64,000 nt of DNA from Gillisia hiemivivida (lineage in GTDB: Bacteria; Bacteroidota; Bacteroidia; Flavobacteriales; Flavobacteriaceae): NCBI RefSeq assembly GCF_007997295.1, contig NZ_VORY01000018.1, positions 1 to 64,000 of the forward strand, written 5' to 3'. The position numbers and the translations under genes were made by a program. The notes under the pieces are model-generated. The model searched no databases and was not told the DNA's origin. It was given only the letters and a program-made list of their open reading frames with translations. This document shows, piece by piece, positions 26,309 to 35,311 of the stretch; the stretch's first letter is position 1; each line of letters begins with the position of its first letter.

Positions 26309-27766
26309 TTATGCATCTTTTTTCTTTAGATAGCGTCCTCTGGGCTCATCACCCTCATGCAGCACAACTTCGGAATGTAGGAACTGTGCAGCGGCTGCGG
26401 AATCTTTCACTTTGGAAGCACTGCGTTCTAACATTTCTGATTCAAACTCATTTAATACACTTTTCCTCACTCCAACTTTTCTCCATTGAGATAAGGATCT
26501 ACATCCTCTTGAGATCCCTCGGGCCAGCGACAACGCATCCAGCAGCGCTTGATTTGCCCCCTGTCCTTTGAATGGACTCATTGGGTGAGCCGCATCTCCG
26601 ATTAGTGTTATTTGTCCGCTTTTTTTCAACAATTCTGACTCTAGTAATTCTCGGTCATACACGGGATAACCAGAAATCTGAGCTAACTGGGTCGCAGCCA
26701 AAATCTGCGGAATGGGATCGTGCCAAGGAGTTCTGCGACAGGCTTCTTCCTTGAGAGCTTGAGCTCCTTGAGCACTTAAGGCCTTAGCCTCATTTTCTGG
26801 CATCGGGAAGCTAAGTTGCCACATCACCGAGTCTGACGTATAAGGCATCATATAGATCCGCTCATTGCCATTGGCGGTTTGAAATACCGTGGCCGAGTCC
26901 AGCAAAGAACTGTCAACACCTTCAAGAGCCTCCAAAGGACAAATACCCAATATCACAATGCAATCCAGGTACCGTAAAGGAGTTCTATCCTCCCCAATCA
27001 GCAAGCTCCGCACCGAACTACGAATACCATCGGCTCCAACCACAAGATCTACCTTGGTGCTCTTCAGCTCCCCGCACACTTGAAAGCTCAGCTCAACAGC
27101 TTCACCCTCACATTCCTTAAGATCTACTAAGTCATGCCCCCATTGCACAGCATCATGTCCCCCGAGTTGCTCAAGAAGTGCTAAACGCAAAGACTGCCTT
27201 GCGATATGCACATTTGTCCGTTTCGGTGACGTTTTTATATCTTGCTGCGTCCACTTTCTAGTACCCCATTCCCCGATCACTTTTCCTTCTGTAGTGTGAA
27301 CCAGATGTCTTGTTGAAATTACTCCTTCTTCCAGCGAGAAAAGCCCCAATCCCTCGATCGCTTTACTAGCTTGTTGCAAAGTGAGTCCATAACCCTGAGA
27401 TCGAGCCTCGAAGTCGCTATCGCGCTCATATAAGGTAAAAGGAATCCCGCGGTGCAAACAAGCCACAGCCAGAGCCACTCCTCCTATACCACCACCAATA
27501 ATAGCAACCTGTGGGTAGTTTTCTTTATCTGCTATAGGAGGATTAGTAGAAGGAATCAAGCCGGATCCGAAACAGTTCAAGCATGGATCGAGGTGCCGCT
27601 TCGGACGAATTGGAGCAATGCCTTCAGCCTTCGTTTTTTCAAATTGATCTAATTCCTTCTGGTAGCGGAGTCGCACTTTCTTGCGGAGCCTTCGACTTTT
27701 TTTGCCGCGCCCCTTACATTCCGGACAAATAGTCCAGCTTGCCTTCTCATTTTCCGCTTTTTTCAC
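26309..27766 (-). CDS. FAD-dependent monooxygenase with Cys-rich N-terminus
   Basis: This encodes 485 residues. Residues 14-17 (CPEC) and 62-65 (CLNC, then FGSG) form two DnaJ-type CxxCxGxG half-motifs that probably bind one zinc. A group A flavin hydroxylase follows: FAD-binding GGGIGGVALA at 91-100, VVGADGIRSSVR (DG motif) in the middle, and GDAAHPMSPFKGQGANQAL near 390 (GD motif). The family hydroxylates aromatic or purine substrates (salicylate, urate); the substrate is unknown here. The gene is visibly GC-richer than all neighbours, about 50% against a third, and is flanked by long non-coding stretches, so recent transfer is likely. No partner genes. Confidence 0.88.
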   Translation of the reverse strand: MKKAENEKASWTICPECKGRGKKSRRLRKKVRLRYQKELDQFEKTKAEGIAPIRPKRHLDPCLNCFGSGLIPSTNPPIADKENYPQVAIIGGGIGGVALAVACLHRGIPFTLYERDSDFEARSQGYGLTLQQASKAIEGLGLFSLEEGVISTRHLVHTTEGKVIGEWGTRKWTQQDIKTSPKRTNVHIARQSLRLALLEQLGGHDAVQWGHDLVDLKECEGEAVELSFQVCGELKSTKVDLVVGADGIRSSVRSLLIGEDRTPLRYLDCIVILGICPLEALEGVDSSLLDSATVFQTANGNERIYMMPYTSDSVMWQLSFPMPENEAKALSAQGAQALKEEACRRTPWHDPIPQILAATQLAQISGYPVYDRELLESELLKKSGQITLIGDAAHPMSPFKGQGANQALLDALSLARGISRGCRSLSQWRKVGVRKSVLNEFESEMLERSASKVKDSAAAAQFLHSEVVLHEGDEPRGRYLKKKDA

Positions 27767-28034
27767 TTCCTCTTTATTTATTTTGATCTTGACTCCTCTA
27801 TATAATAAAAGAATTAGCCAAGGTTTTTGACTAGGGTTTATTTGCCGCGGAAGATCGACAGATTTTCAGAAATGCACAAAGCTGAAGCCTGTTTTTTTTA
27901 GTTTTATTCCTCATTGAGGGTTCAACCCGTCTGAACGGCTGGTCAGGTTCCCCCGTCTCGATAGCTTTCGGGATTGTCGGCTTGGTTGTTTTATTACGTG
28001 GTCTCTAAAATTATTTTTTTAAAAATAATGACTG
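27767..28034. other. Intergenic region with partial repeats
   Basis: A partial REP-like element (27901-27930: CCTCATTGAGGG) is followed by a CCGTCTCGATAGCTTTCGGG palindromic piece and by the right-hand attC-like repeat of the cassette cluster. Confidence 0.5.
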
Positions 28035-28050
28035 CTATTTGCGATTACCC
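27963..28050. repeat. attC-like repeat, degenerate, end of array
   Basis: It contains TTGTCGGCTTGGTTGTTTTATTACGTGGTCTCTAAAA and TGACTGCTATTTGCGATTA, matching the array core with an AT-rich insertion in the middle. Its arm includes the last codons and stop of the MutS-like gene (GNRK then TAG). Confidence 0.65.
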
Positions 28051-29702
28051 ATATTAGCCAAAGTTATTTTATCCATACCTTTTGAATTCTGTATAATTTC
28101 TAAAGGATAATCGTATAACTCTAAAATTTTGATAGCATTTCCACTCTTCGGCTTTCCTGGTTTAATCTTATAATCAAAAATTAATTGGCCATTTTCTATA
28201 GTTTCCGAAAAATGATAAAGATCAAAATTTTCGTCTTTTAAAAATTCGGTGAGTTCCAAATCGTGTGTAGAAACCATGACAATATGGTTTTTTTTATTCA
28301 AATAGGATAAAATCGATTTTCCAGCTGCAATTCTTTCCATTGTATTGGTTCCTTTAAAAAGCTCATCTAATATAAATAGACTGCAATTTTCTATTTTTGA
28401 AGCATCAATTAATTCTTTAATTCTCACAACTTCTTCTAAATAATAACTCGTACTATTCATTAGATTATCAGAAATTCTAATTGAAGAATAAATCTTAAAA
28501 AAAGGAGTATCAAACTTTGTAGCGAAACAAAAGTTTAATGTTTGCCCTAAAATTGCATTAATACTAAATGTTCTTATAAATGTTGTCTTACCAGACATAT
28601 TAGATCCTGTCAATAGCAAACTACTAGACTCTAAATTTAGATTATTAGTGATACAATTTTCAATCAACGGATGATAGATATCTTCGGTAAAAACTTCTTT
28701 TCCGCTTATAAAATTTGGTTTGCAATAGTTGGCACTATCAGATTGGATAGAAGCACAAGATATCGCGGAGTCGATCTCACCAATAAAGAGGAAGAGTTCT
28801 TTGATATCTTCTTCTTTATTTTTTAATGAATTTTGAAAACTGTAAAAAAGTATTGGCTCTAAATTGAAAGTGATTTTTATGATTTCTGATAAAAACCAAA
28901 GCAACAGGGCATATTCACTGTCAAGCTTTTTCTCCCACTCAATAAATTTGATTTTTGATAAAATAGATCTCACGTTTTTTAAAAAAATGAAGTCTTTATA
29001 GAAGGATTTAATTTCTTTAGAAGCGCTTAAATTCTTAGCAACCCTATAACCCGTCGCTAATTGACCAACACCGTTTAAATAATATTGTATTGAAGATTTA
29101 TTTTTATAATGAAAAACAAGATTGATAAAAAATATTGGAATGAGTAAGAGAAACCATGTTGGATTAAAAAAGCTTAGGATAATAGATGAGATTGCAGCTA
29201 TTGATAGAAAACAAAACAGCCATATTTTATTAGACTTTTCTACACTTTGTGATCGGAATATTTCTTCTAAGTAATATGCTTTATTAGACGATAGTTTGTA
29301 AAGCTCTACCTGACTTTGAAGTCTTAATGATTGGTTTGATTTAAAAGTTTCAGTCAGTTTTCCAAATCGCTTTAAGTCTGAAACATTTGTGATTGTTCTA
29401 AGTTTATAGTAAAGATATTGTTGACCAATTTTGGAGGTTGTTCTGTCCAGAAATTTGAAAATATCATCTAGATCTAAATCATTCCAGGTATGGTCGGATA
29501 TTGTTTGGAATATTTCTTTTTGAGATTCATGATTTTTATAAAACTGATTAATTAAATTGAAATCGAAATACTTTTCATTTTTAGGTTTCCCCCAAATTTC
29601 TAGTAAAGTTTTTCTTGCAATTTTATTCTTCCGTTTTTTTAATTGGATACCAACAAGGTATATCACAATTAAAATCAGGATAAAGGCTAAAATCCAGTTC
29701 AT
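28035..29702 (-). CDS. Membrane-anchored MutS-family ATPase
   Basis: This 555-residue protein starts with a transmembrane helix (ILAFILILIVIYLVGI); two more lie near 165-205. The C-terminal part is a MutS ABC-type ATPase: Walker A TGSNMSGKTTFIRT, signature-like STSYYLEEVVRIKEL, Walker B LFILDELFKGTNTMERIAAG and the switch His in VSTHDLELTEF. The mismatch-recognition and connector domains of MutS1 are absent, as in the Bacteroidota MutS-like group of unknown function. Its 3' end is inside an attC-like repeat, so it is the last member of the minus-strand cassette-like cluster. Confidence 0.85.
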   Translation of the reverse strand: MNWILAFILILIVIYLVGIQLKKRKNKIARKTLLEIWGKPKNEKYFDFNLINQFYKNHESQKEIFQTISDHTWNDLDLDDIFKFLDRTTSKIGQQYLYYKLRTITNVSDLKRFGKLTETFKSNQSLRLQSQVELYKLSSNKAYYLEEIFRSQSVEKSNKIWLFCFLSIAAISSIILSFFNPTWFLLLIPIFFINLVFHYKNKSSIQYYLNGVGQLATGYRVAKNLSASKEIKSFYKDFIFLKNVRSILSKIKFIEWEKKLDSEYALLLWFLSEIIKITFNLEPILFYSFQNSLKNKEEDIKELFLFIGEIDSAISCASIQSDSANYCKPNFISGKEVFTEDIYHPLIENCITNNLNLESSSLLLTGSNMSGKTTFIRTFSINAILGQTLNFCFATKFDTPFFKIYSSIRISDNLMNSTSYYLEEVVRIKELIDASKIENCSLFILDELFKGTNTMERIAAGKSILSYLNKKNHIVMVSTHDLELTEFLKDENFDLYHFSETIENGQLIFDYKIKPGKPKSGNAIKILELYDYPLEIIQNSKGMDKITLANMGNRK

Positions 29703-29746
29703 ATAAAAGCTAAATTCATAGTTAATGTGGTTTTGCGTAGTTATTC

Positions 29747-30775
29747 TTATTTAGATATAAATTTTATAGCTTCTTGAATATTTTTATCAGCAGACAGATT
29801 TTCAAAATCATCTTGTTTATTTATTTCAATATCTGGAGTTATGCATTCATAGAATATCCCATTTCTATCGGAGTCGTAGCCAATAGTTATAGCCATATAG
29901 GCTCCAAATGCTAAAGACATTTTAGTATTCGTAGTTGTCATTCCCATCGTATTTTCTCCAATGAAGATAGTATTCCCTCTTCCTTTAAATGCTAATGCTA
30001 CTATTTCTCCTGAACTCGCAGTAGCGAGACCTGTTATTATGGCAACTTTTGTTTCAGTCATTTTTGTTCCGACTGGTTTTATATATGAACTTTTAGAATG
30101 GTTGTCATAATATTTTCCTTTTTTAAGTTTAATAGTTGTAACTAATTTTTTGTCAATGTTCATCATTCCATAAACAGGATTATCTCCTAGAAAATCATAT
30201 AAAGCCAAAAGCATAGGCATGCTATTACCACCAGAATTAAATCGCAAATCAATGATCCAACCCTTCAAGTTTTTGGATTGCTTGACTTTACTAATTTATT
30301 CGTATAATGGTTGAGAAATTCTATGAATATTTCTAGAACTAATATCCTCAAAACTTATGGATGGTATTAAAATATATCCATATTCTTCATCAATTATTTT
30401 AACTTCAAATTTGGGTTTTGTTTTAAATTTGGATAACCACTCTGGGCTAAAATCATTTCTATTCGGCCCGCTATACGTGGGGGTGTATATATTTTACCCG
30501 AGATATACTGAACAATGATCGGCTCCTACGTTGTCAAAAAGAAAAGTTATTTCTTCAAGAGAATTTTTAAAATTTTCATATTTCAGCAATCTTTCTTGTA
30601 GAGCAGATTCTGTTTGAGCCCAATTCACATTATCCTTGTACAAATAGTTAGATTTCATAACCGAAACGATTGAGTTATAAAAAGTAGAAATGCTATCTTT
30701 AGTTGAAAGATTATTTTGAGCAGTTCCGTTAATTGCTGAACAAAGCAGACAAATAATTATTAAGTTTTTCTTCAT
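29747..30775 (-). pseudogene. Secreted S41-family peptidase with two nonsense codons
   Basis: One continuous reading frame of 343 codons is interrupted by two TAA stops (30494-30496 and one just upstream of the 30268 segment, about 30295-30301). The pieces are a signal peptide and N-terminal helical domain (MKKNLIIICLLCSAINGTAQ), a PDZ-like middle (FEVKIIDEEYGYILIPSIS), and the protease core with IDLRFNSGGNSMPML and the catalytic region GLATASSGEIVALAFKG. Both stops sit where Lys (AAA) would fit. Without suppression the protein is not made. It lies between the MutS-like gene and an attC-like repeat. Confidence 0.85.
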
Positions 30776-30810
30776 TTATTGATGTTTGGTTTAAATACGC
30801 ACGAGGGTCT

Positions 30811-30950
30811 TTGTTAACGCAATAAGGGCGGAGTAGAAGCACGTCACGATATCTATCAGGATTTGCGGTTTAGACGTTTAGTTTCTTGGTGTCTAAAATA
30901 TCACTTTTCAATGGAAAGCCTGATATTTGCAGTTAACCGATGCTGTTCGG
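30811..30950. repeat. attC-like repeat of cassette cluster
   Basis: It starts TTGTTAACGCAATAAGGGCGGAGTAG, carries the core TTTCTTGGTGTCTAAAATATC with ACTTTTCAATGGAAAGCC, and ends TGATATTTGCAGTTAACCGATG. TTAACGCAA and TTGCAGTTAA at the two ends form the inner stem of the palindrome. Confidence 0.75.
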
Positions 30951-30974
30951 AGTTTAGTTAAGGCTAATTCGGTT

Positions 30975-31409
30975 TTACTTGTCCTTTTTAATTTTGAGTA
31001 TTAAGATTGCTTGACTTACTGCAGTCAATTCTCCTGGTCCACTTTCATAAAAATCAACAGTCACTTTTTCACGATTATTATAAACACCAACAATTGTTAT
31101 TTCACTACAGCAATAGAAAAAATATTCTCCGATTACTATTATCAAATTATTATTGATAAAATCAAAATTTAGATTTTTTAAAATTTCTGCTTGATTCGGA
31201 TTTACTCTTTCAATTTCAGGAATGAAAATATTCCATTCATTTTCATTTTCAAATACTTTAAACTGTTTTGGAATTTTATTTTCCTCGGAATAGCTTAAAC
31301 TATTTTCATGAATTATCTCATATGAAATCCGGTCACGAGTTTCTTCCTTACTACAGTTAATAAATAAGAACATTAAACCAATAATCATAATAATATTTTT
31401 AAAAGTCAT
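30975..31409 (-). CDS. Small lipoprotein of unknown function
   Basis: This encodes 144 residues. A lipoprotein signal (IIMIIGLMFLFINCSKEE) has its lipobox Cys at position 20. The mature domain alternates beta strands (FKVFENENEWNIFIPEIE, NNLIIVIGEYFFYCCSEI, KVTVDFYESGPGELTAVSQA) and contains a CC pair. It resembles short Bacteroidota lipoproteins without known role. It is a single-gene unit bounded by attC-like repeats at both ends. Confidence 0.75.
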   Translation of the reverse strand: MTFKNIIMIIGLMFLFINCSKEETRDRISYEIIHENSLSYSEENKIPKQFKVFENENEWNIFIPEIERVNPNQAEILKNLNFDFINNNLIIVIGEYFFYCCSEITIVGVYNNREKVTVDFYESGPGELTAVSQAILILKIKKDK

Positions 31410-31470
31410 ATTTCTGTTTATTAATTAGACTTAAAAATTCATATTTGGTTGCTTCAAAATTTGCTACAGT

Positions 31471-31595
31471 GGTCTCGGTTAACACAAGTTGCGGGAGTAG
31501 GGATACGGACTTGTCGGTTTAGGTATTTTCTTTCTTAGGATTCTAAATTACACTTTTTCGATTAAACCCGTTATTTGCGTTAACCGTTGTTTGCA
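31471..31595. repeat. attC-like repeat of cassette cluster
   Basis: It starts CTCGGTTAACACAAGTTGCGGG, has the core GACTTGTCGGTTTAGG and TAAATTACACTTTTTCGATTAAA, and ends CCCGTTATTTGCGTTAACCGTTG. The boundary to the ParE gene reads TTGTTTGCAAC. Confidence 0.75.
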
Positions 31596-31608
31596 ACTGA
31601 ATTAGTTA

Positions 31609-31896
31609 CTATGGTATATTCTTTAAATCTTGACTTCCAACTATTGCCATTATTGCTACTACATTCTCATCTATTTTATAATAAATACTATCCGAACCGC
31701 AAACATATCGGCGGTATCCTATTTTTAAGAAATCAACTGATTCAAAAGAAAATGGTCTTTCAGCAATATCATCAAAATATTCAAAGAAAGTGTGGAAATA
31801 TTTATCCGCTTGATCCATTCCAAAGTTTCTAACTCCGTATTGATGAATTCGTATTAAATCTTCTTTAGCTTCATTACTTAATTTATATTTAGCCAT
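31609..31896 (-). CDS. parE: ParE-type toxin
   Basis: This 95-residue toxin is of the ParE/RelE superfamily. MAKYKLSNEAKEDLIRIHQYG is the usual N-terminal strand and helix, and SFESVDFLKIGYRRYVCGSDSIYYKI the core beta sheet. The family poisons gyrase (ParE) or cuts ribosomal mRNA (RelE); the ParD-like partner favours ParE. Its start overlaps the antitoxin's end by 8 bp. The frame is intact, unlike the toxin at 19827. It is a two-gene cassette between attC-like repeats, typical cargo that stabilises arrays. Confidence 0.88.
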   Translation of the reverse strand: MAKYKLSNEAKEDLIRIHQYGVRNFGMDQADKYFHTFFEYFDDIAERPFSFESVDFLKIGYRRYVCGSDSIYYKIDENVVAIMAIVGSQDLKNIP

Positions 31897-32131
31897 TTTT
31901 CAGTGAAGACTTTGATTGGTTTAAAATCTGGTCTTTACTGTCATTTGTAAATCCACTATTTTCAGCTTTATCTAATTTGGCTTTTATCCAATTAATTTGA
32001 ACTTGTTGTTTTCGGGCTTGTCTGATTAAATCATTTACTAATTCACTCTTAGTCGAATATTCTTTATTATCTACTTGATCTTTTAGCCATTCATCATTTG
32101 GCTTTGTAAAAGATATACTTTGTCGTGACAT
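31889..32131 (-). CDS. parD: ParD-type ribbon-helix-helix antitoxin
   Basis: This 80-residue protein starts from the ATG at 32131 (MSRQSISFTKPNDEWL); the frame to 32173 would add a non-homologous leader. The N-terminal SRQSISFTKPNDEWLKDQV and the STKSELVNDLIRQARK helix match the ribbon-helix-helix operator-binding fold of ParD/CopG proteins. The C-terminal tail wraps the toxin in this family. It probably autoregulates the pair. Confidence 0.87.
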   Translation of the reverse strand: MSRQSISFTKPNDEWLKDQVDNKEYSTKSELVNDLIRQARKQQVQINWIKAKLDKAENSGFTNDSKDQILNQSKSSLKNG

Positions 32132-32190
32132 AATTTTCTGTTTTGATGTAAATTTACACCAATAATGTATCAAAACCTAGTTAATAATAT

Positions 32191-32331
32191 TGTTGCCAAA
32201 TGGTTTTGGTTAAGGCAAGTGGCGTGGAGTTAGGACACGAACTTGTCGGCTTGGTTGTTTGTTACTTGGTGTCTAAAACAGTACTTTTCATTGGGATACC
32301 CGCTATTTGGGGTAAACCGATGTTGGCAAAT
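32191..32331. repeat. attC-like repeat of cassette cluster
   Basis: Its outer ends read TTGCCAAATGG and TGTTGGCAAA (inverted), its inner ends GTTAAGGCAAGTGGCGTGG and CCCGCTATTTGGGGTAAACCG. Core: ACTTGTCGGCTTGGTTGTTT. It is the best-preserved copy together with 37244. Confidence 0.85.
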
Positions 32332-32592
32332 GTATTCCCGTTATAGTTTGACTCTGCTGTTCAAAAGATTGTATGTGTCTCCTTTGCTGAGAAAATAAAA
32401 AAGGTTAGATTTTATTTTGAGCACCACCATTAGCATACAAGGGTTAAAGAGAGAAAGTTATATTAGTTTGATCGTACATTATAAGCGATAAGATTCATTA
32501 TCCAACCACCTAGCATGAGACCATTTCGCTGGGGTTGATTGAGGCGCACATCGTCAGTTTCTGGAAGATCCGGCTACTTGACCAGCAAATCG

Positions 32593-33741
32593 CTATCTGT
32601 TTTCATTTCTCAAATAAACTTTCTGCTCAAAAAGTCTGTAGAAGTTATACGTTTCTTTATCACCGAATGGAAAAAAATTGGTGAAATAAACTATTGCAGT
32701 ATTTTTTTCTTCATCTATCGAATAATAGGAATTAGCAAGTCCTGACCAATATCCCGAACCTCTGCTTCGCAACACTTCATCATCACTATCCTCGATTGCC
32801 CATGCCAAGCCATGCGTATCTCCTTCCGCGTTACTGGAAAGATCATTCGGCATGTGATTCATAGATATCAACTCAACAGTTTCGGGTTTTAAAATTTGAC
32901 CGCCATCATATTTGCCGTTATTCATCATACATACAAGAAATGTCAAGTAATCTTTTGGCGATCCAAATAAACCACCACCAGCACTATATTCAGCAACGGG
33001 TGCTGATGGAATACGGGGATACTTCTGAAAACCTATAGAGTCTCGTTTTCCCCAGGAAACAATATTTTCTTTTAAATTTTCTGGAACATTAAACCAGGTA
33101 CTATTCATTTTTAAAGGGCCCGTCACATTTTTCCTCAGGTAGGTTTCGAGGTTTTCACCACTTATTTTTTCAATAATTTTCCCTACCCAATCTAAGCTTG
33201 TTCCGTATTGCCAGCGCTCACCTGCCTCAAACAACTTGGGCATATCCTCATATTCCCACCCCTTTTTGTCAAACGTTCGAAGGCGACCATCCATAAATTC
33301 ATATCCAAATCCGGAAGTATGAGTTAGTAAGTGTCTTAAAGTTATAGTGTTAGTGGCTTCAATAAGTTCTCCATCTTTAGTAAGTATTGGGATATTTGTC
33401 ATCTCTGGCATTAGTTTATCCAGTGGATCATCTAGACCAATTAAACCCTGTTCAACAAGTTGCAATGCGGCAACCGAGGCAATGGCCTTCGTCATTGAAT
33501 ATATTCTGAAAATATTGTTTTCATTTATGCTGTCTTTTCCATCCCAAACTGAAGGACCAAATGCATACCATTCCATTTTCCCTTCTTTAGTACCATATCC
33601 CATAACTGCAGCAGGAAGGGTACTATTTTGAAAATAAGTTTTAAGTGGTAACGCATCAACTATTACTGTGCTTTCTTGCTTTTGGGTTTTGCAAGCCGTT
33701 AAAATTGAAATAGTAATTAGTGCAAATAGTATTTTTTTCAT
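32593..33741 (-). CDS. Lipoprotein serine hydrolase, class C beta-lactamase fold
   Basis: This encodes 382 residues. A lipoprotein signal (ILFALITISILTACK) places it in the cell envelope. The active-site SxxK is SMTK at 82-85 in YSMTKAIASVAAL, followed by LRHLLTHTSGFGYEF and the YGTSLDWVG region, which supplies the Tyr of the YxN-like motif; the KTG-equivalent is HGLAWAI / GSGYWSG. It is an esterase, D-peptidase or lactamase-like enzyme of the EstB/LpqH-type broad family; the substrate is unknown. A single-gene unit flanked by attC-like repeats. Confidence 0.88.
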   Translation of the reverse strand: MKKILFALITISILTACKTQKQESTVIVDALPLKTYFQNSTLPAAVMGYGTKEGKMEWYAFGPSVWDGKDSINENNIFRIYSMTKAIASVAALQLVEQGLIGLDDPLDKLMPEMTNIPILTKDGELIEATNTITLRHLLTHTSGFGYEFMDGRLRTFDKKGWEYEDMPKLFEAGERWQYGTSLDWVGKIIEKISGENLETYLRKNVTGPLKMNSTWFNVPENLKENIVSWGKRDSIGFQKYPRIPSAPVAEYSAGGGLFGSPKDYLTFLVCMMNNGKYDGGQILKPETVELISMNHMPNDLSSNAEGDTHGLAWAIEDSDDEVLRSRGSGYWSGLANSYYSIDEEKNTAIVYFTNFFPFGDKETYNFYRLFEQKVYLRNENR

Positions 33742-33774
33742 AGATGAATGGTTTAGATTTGTATAATGTTTGTT

Positions 33775-33906
33775 ACAAAACGCTTGATTGACGAAAGTAG
33801 GCGGAGTATGGGAGGCGAATTTGTCGGTTTAATTATTTTGTTACTTGGTCTCTAAAATAATACTTTTCAATTGAATGCCCGCTATTTGCGCTTAACCGAT
33901 GTTGGA
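33775..33906. repeat. attC-like repeat of cassette cluster
   Basis: It has GTAGGCGGAGTATGGGAGGCG, TTTGTCGGTTTAATTATTTTG, TTACTTGGTCTCTAAAATAA and TGCCCGCTATTTGCGCTTAACCGATG. It ends at GTTGG, the boundary to the next unit. Confidence 0.85.
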
Positions 33907-34311
33907 AAATGGAGTTTTATGAGATGGCAAATTCAGCTTCCCTAGCAAATTTGTCAATGTATAGAAAGAATTTTCATCAATTAAATTTGGATTTATATTT
34001 AAATGCTGATTTTCAGTTTTTAAGATATAATCTCCAGTATTTTTTTTAATCAGATATATTTCATTCAAATTAATCTTTTTTCTATAACCGTATAATGCGT
34101 TTTTTCGAATTGTTCCGCTCTCAATAGTAAGGTATTGGTTTTTGAAATCATATATAAAATGAAGCAAGTATAGAATTCCAATTACAAAATAACCATAATC
34201 CATCCAACGTAAATTGTTATCTTCCAGGATATTAAAAACTCCGATTGCAGTCCATAATAGTCCGAGTAGTAAATTTGGATAAAGTCTTTTCTTTTTGAAT
34301 TTGATTTTCAT
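33892..34311 (-). CDS. Two-helix membrane protein of unknown function
   Basis: This encodes 139 residues. Two transmembrane helices (about 12-28 and 38-55) are followed by a ~75-residue soluble beta-rich part (YLTIESGTIRKNALYGYRKKINL, KTENQHLNINPNL) resembling bacterial PH-like domains. No catalytic motif. The last codons and stop lie in the adjoining repeat. A single-gene unit in the cassette cluster. Confidence 0.7.
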   Translation of the reverse strand: MKIKFKKKRLYPNLLLGLLWTAIGVFNILEDNNLRWMDYGYFVIGILYLLHFIYDFKNQYLTIESGTIRKNALYGYRKKINLNEIYLIKKNTGDYILKTENQHLNINPNLIDENSFYTLTNLLGKLNLPSHKTPFSNIG

Positions 34312-34331
34312 TTATTTGATTTTTTATTTTT

Positions 34332-34455
34332 TGCCAACGAAAATAGCATGGAGTAGGGTCGCCAATTATTAGGCTTAGTTGTTTGCTAAATTGTCTCTAA
34401 AATATCACTATTCTCCAGATTACCAGATATATGCATTTAAGCTATGCTACCTGCA
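34332..34455. repeat. attC-like repeat of cassette cluster, diverged
   Basis: It starts GCCAACGAAAATAGCATGGAG and carries the shared GAGTAGGGTCGCC, TTAGGCTTAGTTGTTT, TGTCTCTAAAATATCACTATTC and ends GATATATGCATTTAAGCTATGC. Confidence 0.75.
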
Positions 34456-34463
34456 GGCTTTTC

Positions 34464-35108
34464 CTATTTCATGTTTAAATAACGCTCTCTCGTTTCCTTG
34501 TCAAATTTCTCAATTGCGTATCGAAGTGTAATTCTTGGCATTTCAGTAGCGTGTTTATTTAGGAAATTCTTTAATTTTTCTTCATTCCGCTTTCCAGCTT
34601 CTCGTATCCAACTTCCCACAGCTTTTTGAACATATTCATCTGTGTCATTTACGAGAATTTCAGCAATTTTGAATGTATCTTTTATTTCGTTTTTTCTAAT
34701 AAAGTAATAAGTGCTTACAATAGCAGTTCTTCGTTCCATTGGATTTTTGGACTTGGCTAAATCGTATAATGCTTTTTTGTCTTTGTTGTGTAAATATCCT
34801 CCAACTACATAAGGTGCAGCTCTATCAACTAAACCCCAATTGTCAATCCATATGTGATTATCAATATACGCTCTGTATATAGTTTCTCGTTCCTCTTTAG
34901 AAGTTTTTTTATTTCGTGCTTTCCAATCTAAAATTGATACTGCTCCAAGTCGATGATTGTCATTTTTATCTTTCAGCAATTTTATAACCTCATTTACTGG
35001 AATTTGCTGATATTCTTTTGCTAAAGAAAATATTTCTCTTTTCGGAATTTCTCCCGAATAATCTTGACCTATTATTTTTAAAGTTTCAATAAATTCTTTA
35101 GCAGTCAT
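34464..35108 (-). CDS. AlkD-like DNA alkylation repair protein
   Basis: This 214-residue, all-helical protein is built of HEAT-like repeats. Characteristic segments are NWGLVDRAAPYVVGGYL (the Trp/Asp pair that contacts the DNA lesion in AlkD), MERRTAIVSTYYFIRKNE and VQKAVGSWIREAGKRN. AlkD glycosylases excise bulky or positively charged alkylated bases without base flipping; that this copy is catalytic is inferred from motif conservation. It is a single-gene unit between attC-like repeats. DNA repair genes are frequent cassette cargo. Confidence 0.88.
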   Translation of the reverse strand: MTAKEFIETLKIIGQDYSGEIPKREIFSLAKEYQQIPVNEVIKLLKDKNDNHRLGAVSILDWKARNKKTSKEERETIYRAYIDNHIWIDNWGLVDRAAPYVVGGYLHNKDKKALYDLAKSKNPMERRTAIVSTYYFIRKNEIKDTFKIAEILVNDTDEYVQKAVGSWIREAGKRNEEKLKNFLNKHATEMPRITLRYAIEKFDKETRERYLNMK

Positions 35109-35125
35109 TTGTTTTTTTTGCTTTC

Positions 35126-35306
35126 AGGTAAGGGTCTTGTATATGAAACGTAGCGTATAAATAGACGCAAACCTTTCAGATTATGCACGAGCCGAATTTT
35201 TTAATTTTCTTTTTATCTTATTCTCTTAAAAACCAAATTAAAAAAATTGGCGGACTTTGCAAATACATAAAGACCTCTCGGAATGCCTGTAATAGCTATG
35301 TTCTAT
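35126..35306. repeat. attC-like repeat, second subtype
   Basis: It starts TTTCAGGTAAGGGTCTTG then TATATGAAACGTAGCG, carries AAAAAAATTGGCGGACTTTGC and ends GAATGCCTGTAATAGC. Left and middle match the 494-640 copy better than the main subtype. Confidence 0.55.
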
Positions 35307-35311
35307 ATACA

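Noticed and set aside
26311-27652. Several plus-strand frames of 60-86 codons
   Set aside because: They are antisense shadows of the GC-rich FAD monooxygenase.
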